20,076 bases of DNA, taken from assembly GCA_010014835.2 (NCBI GenBank), contig JAAAKB020213553.1, forward strand, positions 1 through 20,076, read 5' to 3'. This stretch comes from Apostichopus leukothele. Taxonomy: Eukaryota; Echinodermata; Holothuroidea; Aspidochirotida; Stichopodidae. The notes beneath the pieces were generated by a model. It was given only the letters and a program-made list of their open reading frames with translations, was not told the DNA's origin and made no database searches. The position numbers and the translations under genes are program-made. The stretch's first letter is position 1. Every line of letters starts with the position of its first letter. This document shows positions 17,641-20,076 of this stretch, piece by piece.

Positions 17641-19110
17641 GTTTGGAAATAGTGCACAAAATGTGATGGTATTTTGGGGGATTTTCATCATTAAAAATTT
17701 GTTGACTTAATAGTCAAAAATTAGACCAAAAAGCTTTGCCAAATATATTCTTCAATTGACACAAATACACCTAGAATTTGCAGCTAAAAAGAGGTTTAGG
17801 CAAATCAAAACATTGGTCTTGCTGTGTTTTATGGGTCAGGAGAAAACTATAGGAAATTACAGTCTTCTGCTTGAAGTATGTGGGATAGAATTAATTCCAT
17901 ACATATTAGTTGTTTTGACTTAATTGTTTACATCATAATATATTTAAAAAATTTATATTAATACATTCAGTCAAAAATTTGGTGTCCAACCTTGATTCCA
18001 GCTTTGACTGTGAATGTCATTAAACCAAAAGTGCTTCTGTATAGAATATGAAGGTCCATCGATTTTTTTCCAAACAATTTTTCAAAGAAGTAAATAACTA
18101 AACAAAACATTGCTCATGTCACTGACTCATGCACTGTTAACATATGTTACATATTTTTTTTCCCATTTACTTAAGAAGAACTGCTGACACTCTTATTACA
18201 GACACTGTGAAAAACCTGTCACCAAATGACATTACATCCAAGCTAAGCCTTCACACCTACTGACAGTATTTTGAAATTTTACTCCTAAAAGAGGCTCAAG
18301 TAAAATACCACGGATGTTGAAAGGGATGTATCCATTCCTGCTAATATACAGATGGAAAATTAATGACTTTTCTTTGGTGTTTTTTTTCAATGTATGTAAC
18401 TTTTTCTTGTGAAATCCGGAATCAAAACTGAAAAAGAAAATGAAACAAAAGAAAATAAAATAGAAGAAAAAGAGAAAGGAAAACAATTTGGCAAAAGTAT
18501 CATAAAAAGATTTTAAAACTGAAAAGCATATATACACGCATAAGCATTTTAAATTCAAGTCAGTTTGGTCGTTGTGGTGGATTCAATACATTACGTATGT
18601 GTTGTTATGCGAATTATTAATACAGGCATTATAGACAAGAACAATACTGTTTAATTTGAAGGTAAACAGCTGAAGAATGCAATGCATGCATTTTGCACAG
18701 GTTTCTACAAGAAAGATCTAGGTGGATTTAAGAAGTTAAGGACTCTTAATGGTTGCATCAAATTGAGAATTTACATAATTGTAACTCAACATGTGACACA
18801 GGTTTTACTTTAACAGAGAATGTACTTCAAAATGAATTCATTCCTCTCTTACCTGTCTCTCCTATACATTCGCACTATGGACTCGTATTAAACATAATTG
18901 GCTTTTACTGTACTTGATTACAAGCATTGACAATTTATGCTGAAACCAGTTATTAGTATTGAACCTGAATGAAACAAGTCACCTTTTAAAAATAATCAAA
19001 TCAACTTAAAGATTTGGAATATGTATGTATATAGAAATACCATAACTTACATTTGTCATGAACTTTGCTGGGATAGTGTTTACATTCTGAATCAATGCAT
19101 TGGAATGCAT
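17641..19110. other. CpG-poor non-coding stretch
   Basis: No supported gene. The longest open frame of the whole window (108 codons, minus strand, 18232-18558) translates a purine tract (18429-18484) into a phenylalanine-rich low-complexity string and is not credible. It also contains an AP-1 site, TGACTCA, near 18123 and a palindrome at 18681-18692. Confidence 0.5.
18681..18692. repeat. 12-bp palindrome AATGCATGCATT
   Basis: The palindrome is perfect and flanked by GC on the left and TTGC on the right. It contains overlapping ATGCAT octamer-like words. Function unknown. Confidence 0.6.
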
Positions 19111-20000
19111 ATATGTATCGTAGACAGGTACAGTAAGTGTCGTTGTTTGTATATATACCCAAACCGTGGACTACGTTTTGTGGCATATTGACCTCAGTGT
19201 AGCCTCATTGTTCACCTCTTATTCAAATGGGAGCCCTATTAGTTGCCCACTCAGGTTGCTAATTTGCAAGAATCTTGGAAGCCAGCTTTGTGGTGCATGA
19301 TTTCGTCGTCATGAATAACGTGAAATCGGTATCCACGGATCATAAATAAATTTTTCTCATCCCAACACAAAGTAGTACTATTATACTTAAACCTTAAAAA
19401 GAAAGTTTACAAAATCTCCGATAACTAGACTAGAGCTACAGAGTTTATTAAGTTAGAAACAGTATCTCTATTACTTTATCTGATTTGTAATGAGCACCAT
19501 GACCCGATTATCCAGATGAGGAAGGATACAGGATAAAACGGTTAAGTTAATTATCCGGAAGATTCTCCTATATAGCAATAGTCGGGTAATGCTCACCCTC
19601 GGGCATACGTATCTTCACTCCAGCACCTACCTCCTATCGCTACAGTCGTAAACTTTGGTATCTGTTGGATCAGCGTGCGTCACTACATTTATAATGGCCT
19701 TCTATCTTTACTGGTTCGATGATCGATGCTTAATATAATAGCGCATAACACTAAAATACGTAAATACAAATTTATGAATCCGCTGGCTTCGCTGCGTCTG
19801 GTCAGCTGGAATACTTTTATAGACCATAGAAAGTACTGTGCTTCTTGTTGTATAGGTCTGAAGATCTCTAGATGTGTATAGGCTTGTGAGCACACGACGA
19901 CGACGTTGAACGACGACGGGGAGATGATTTGGCAACGGTCCCTTAATTACTAAACTGCAGGGTTGAGTGTTATCTAATCGTTGTAAATTCTTCAGAAGGA
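19111..20000. other. CpG-restored segment, possible promoter or 5' region
   Basis: CpG frequency rises sharply after the CpG-poor block. It includes a CGA repeat (19894-19918). Two overlapping minus-strand frames (19689-19935) are arginine-rich because of it. A donor-like GAGG|GTGAGC on the minus strand near 19600 could end an untranslated first exon of a gene running leftward. No exon is firmly supported. Confidence 0.35.
19463..19555. promoter_or_regulatory. Cluster of six GATA motifs
   Basis: GATA cores lie at 19463 (-), 19477 (-), 19509 (-), 19525 (+), 19532 (+) and 19552 (-), six in 93 bp where fewer than one is expected by chance. Several carry the favoured A/T-GATA-A form (AGGATAAA, TTATCC). 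The segment is in the CpG-restored right end, which suits a regulatory region. Confidence 0.35.
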
Positions 20001-20011
20001 AACATGGGAAA

Positions 20012-20027
20012 GGGGGGGGGAGGGGGG
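20012..20027 (+). repeat. G9-A-G6 tract
   Basis: Nine G, one A and six G in a row form a purine run that could adopt a G-quadruplex or triplex. It may be a polymerase slippage hot spot and its exact length may be unreliable. Confidence 0.7.
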
Positions 20028-20076
20028 TATATATTTAGTGCCACAGGGTTGTGTTAATTTACGGAAATAGTAAAAC

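Noticed and set aside
18232-18558. Longest open frame of the window, 108 codons on the minus strand
   Set aside because: Much of its middle is the translation of a purine tract on the opposite strand, giving phenylalanine runs. It has low complexity and no coding signature.
19689-19935. Two overlapping minus-strand frames with arginine runs
   Set aside because: The arginine runs come from a CGA microsatellite. The frames overlap each other and have no supporting signals.
1-20076. tRNA, rRNA, snRNA or CRISPR
   Set aside because: I looked for T-loop GTTCGA-type boxes, conserved rRNA blocks, U6-like starts and regularly spaced repeats, and found none that fit.

Overview
The window looks like animal genomic DNA, AT-rich and intron- or intergenic-like. 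It has no long open reading frames, no operon-like gene packing and no ribosome-binding sites. It does have scattered splice-site-like signals, degenerate transposon ends and microsatellites. Two things suggest a marine invertebrate, with an echinoderm such as a sea cucumber as my best guess: a palindromic element with a hammerhead-ribozyme-like core near 1 kb, and recurrent TAGGCCTA/TAGCCTAT words. The taxonomic call is inference. No gene in the window can be named.

Layout. 1-55 may be the last codons of a plus-strand gene, and the CpG-poor stretch after it could be 3' UTR. 861-1037 holds the clearest structured element, a near-perfect palindrome carrying the hammerhead-like core. About 1.8-11.3 kb has ordinary CpG content and looks intergenic. 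It contains a TATA-like promoter candidate (3410), a degenerate DNA-transposon remnant (4530-4720), a minus-strand candidate exon (5488-5560), a pyrimidine tract (6034-6101) and a nested tandem-repeat array (about 6600-7500). At 10626-10860 a palindromic CRE is followed by what is probably the first coding exon of a secreted or membrane protein, ending in a strong splice donor.

From 11348 to about 19.1 kb CpG nearly disappears: zero CpG in 11348-12206 and again in 15632-16327. This is the expected mark of a germline-methylated invertebrate gene body and fits a long intron or gene body. Local CpG-richer islands inside it (14990-15210 and 17489-17640) look like later insertions. From about 19.1 to 20.0 kb CpG returns, together with a tight GATA-motif cluster and CGA repeats, which suggests a regulatory or promoter segment.

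How the parts fit. The simplest reading is the 3' tail of one gene at the far left, a roughly 9 kb intergenic region, then either a plus-strand gene starting near 10.7 kb or a minus-strand gene starting near 19.9 kb whose body fills the CpG-poor block. The sequence alone does not decide between these. Almost all coding calls here are single-exon guesses with low confidence. The ribozyme-like element, the tandem array and the CpG-loss blocks are directly visible.
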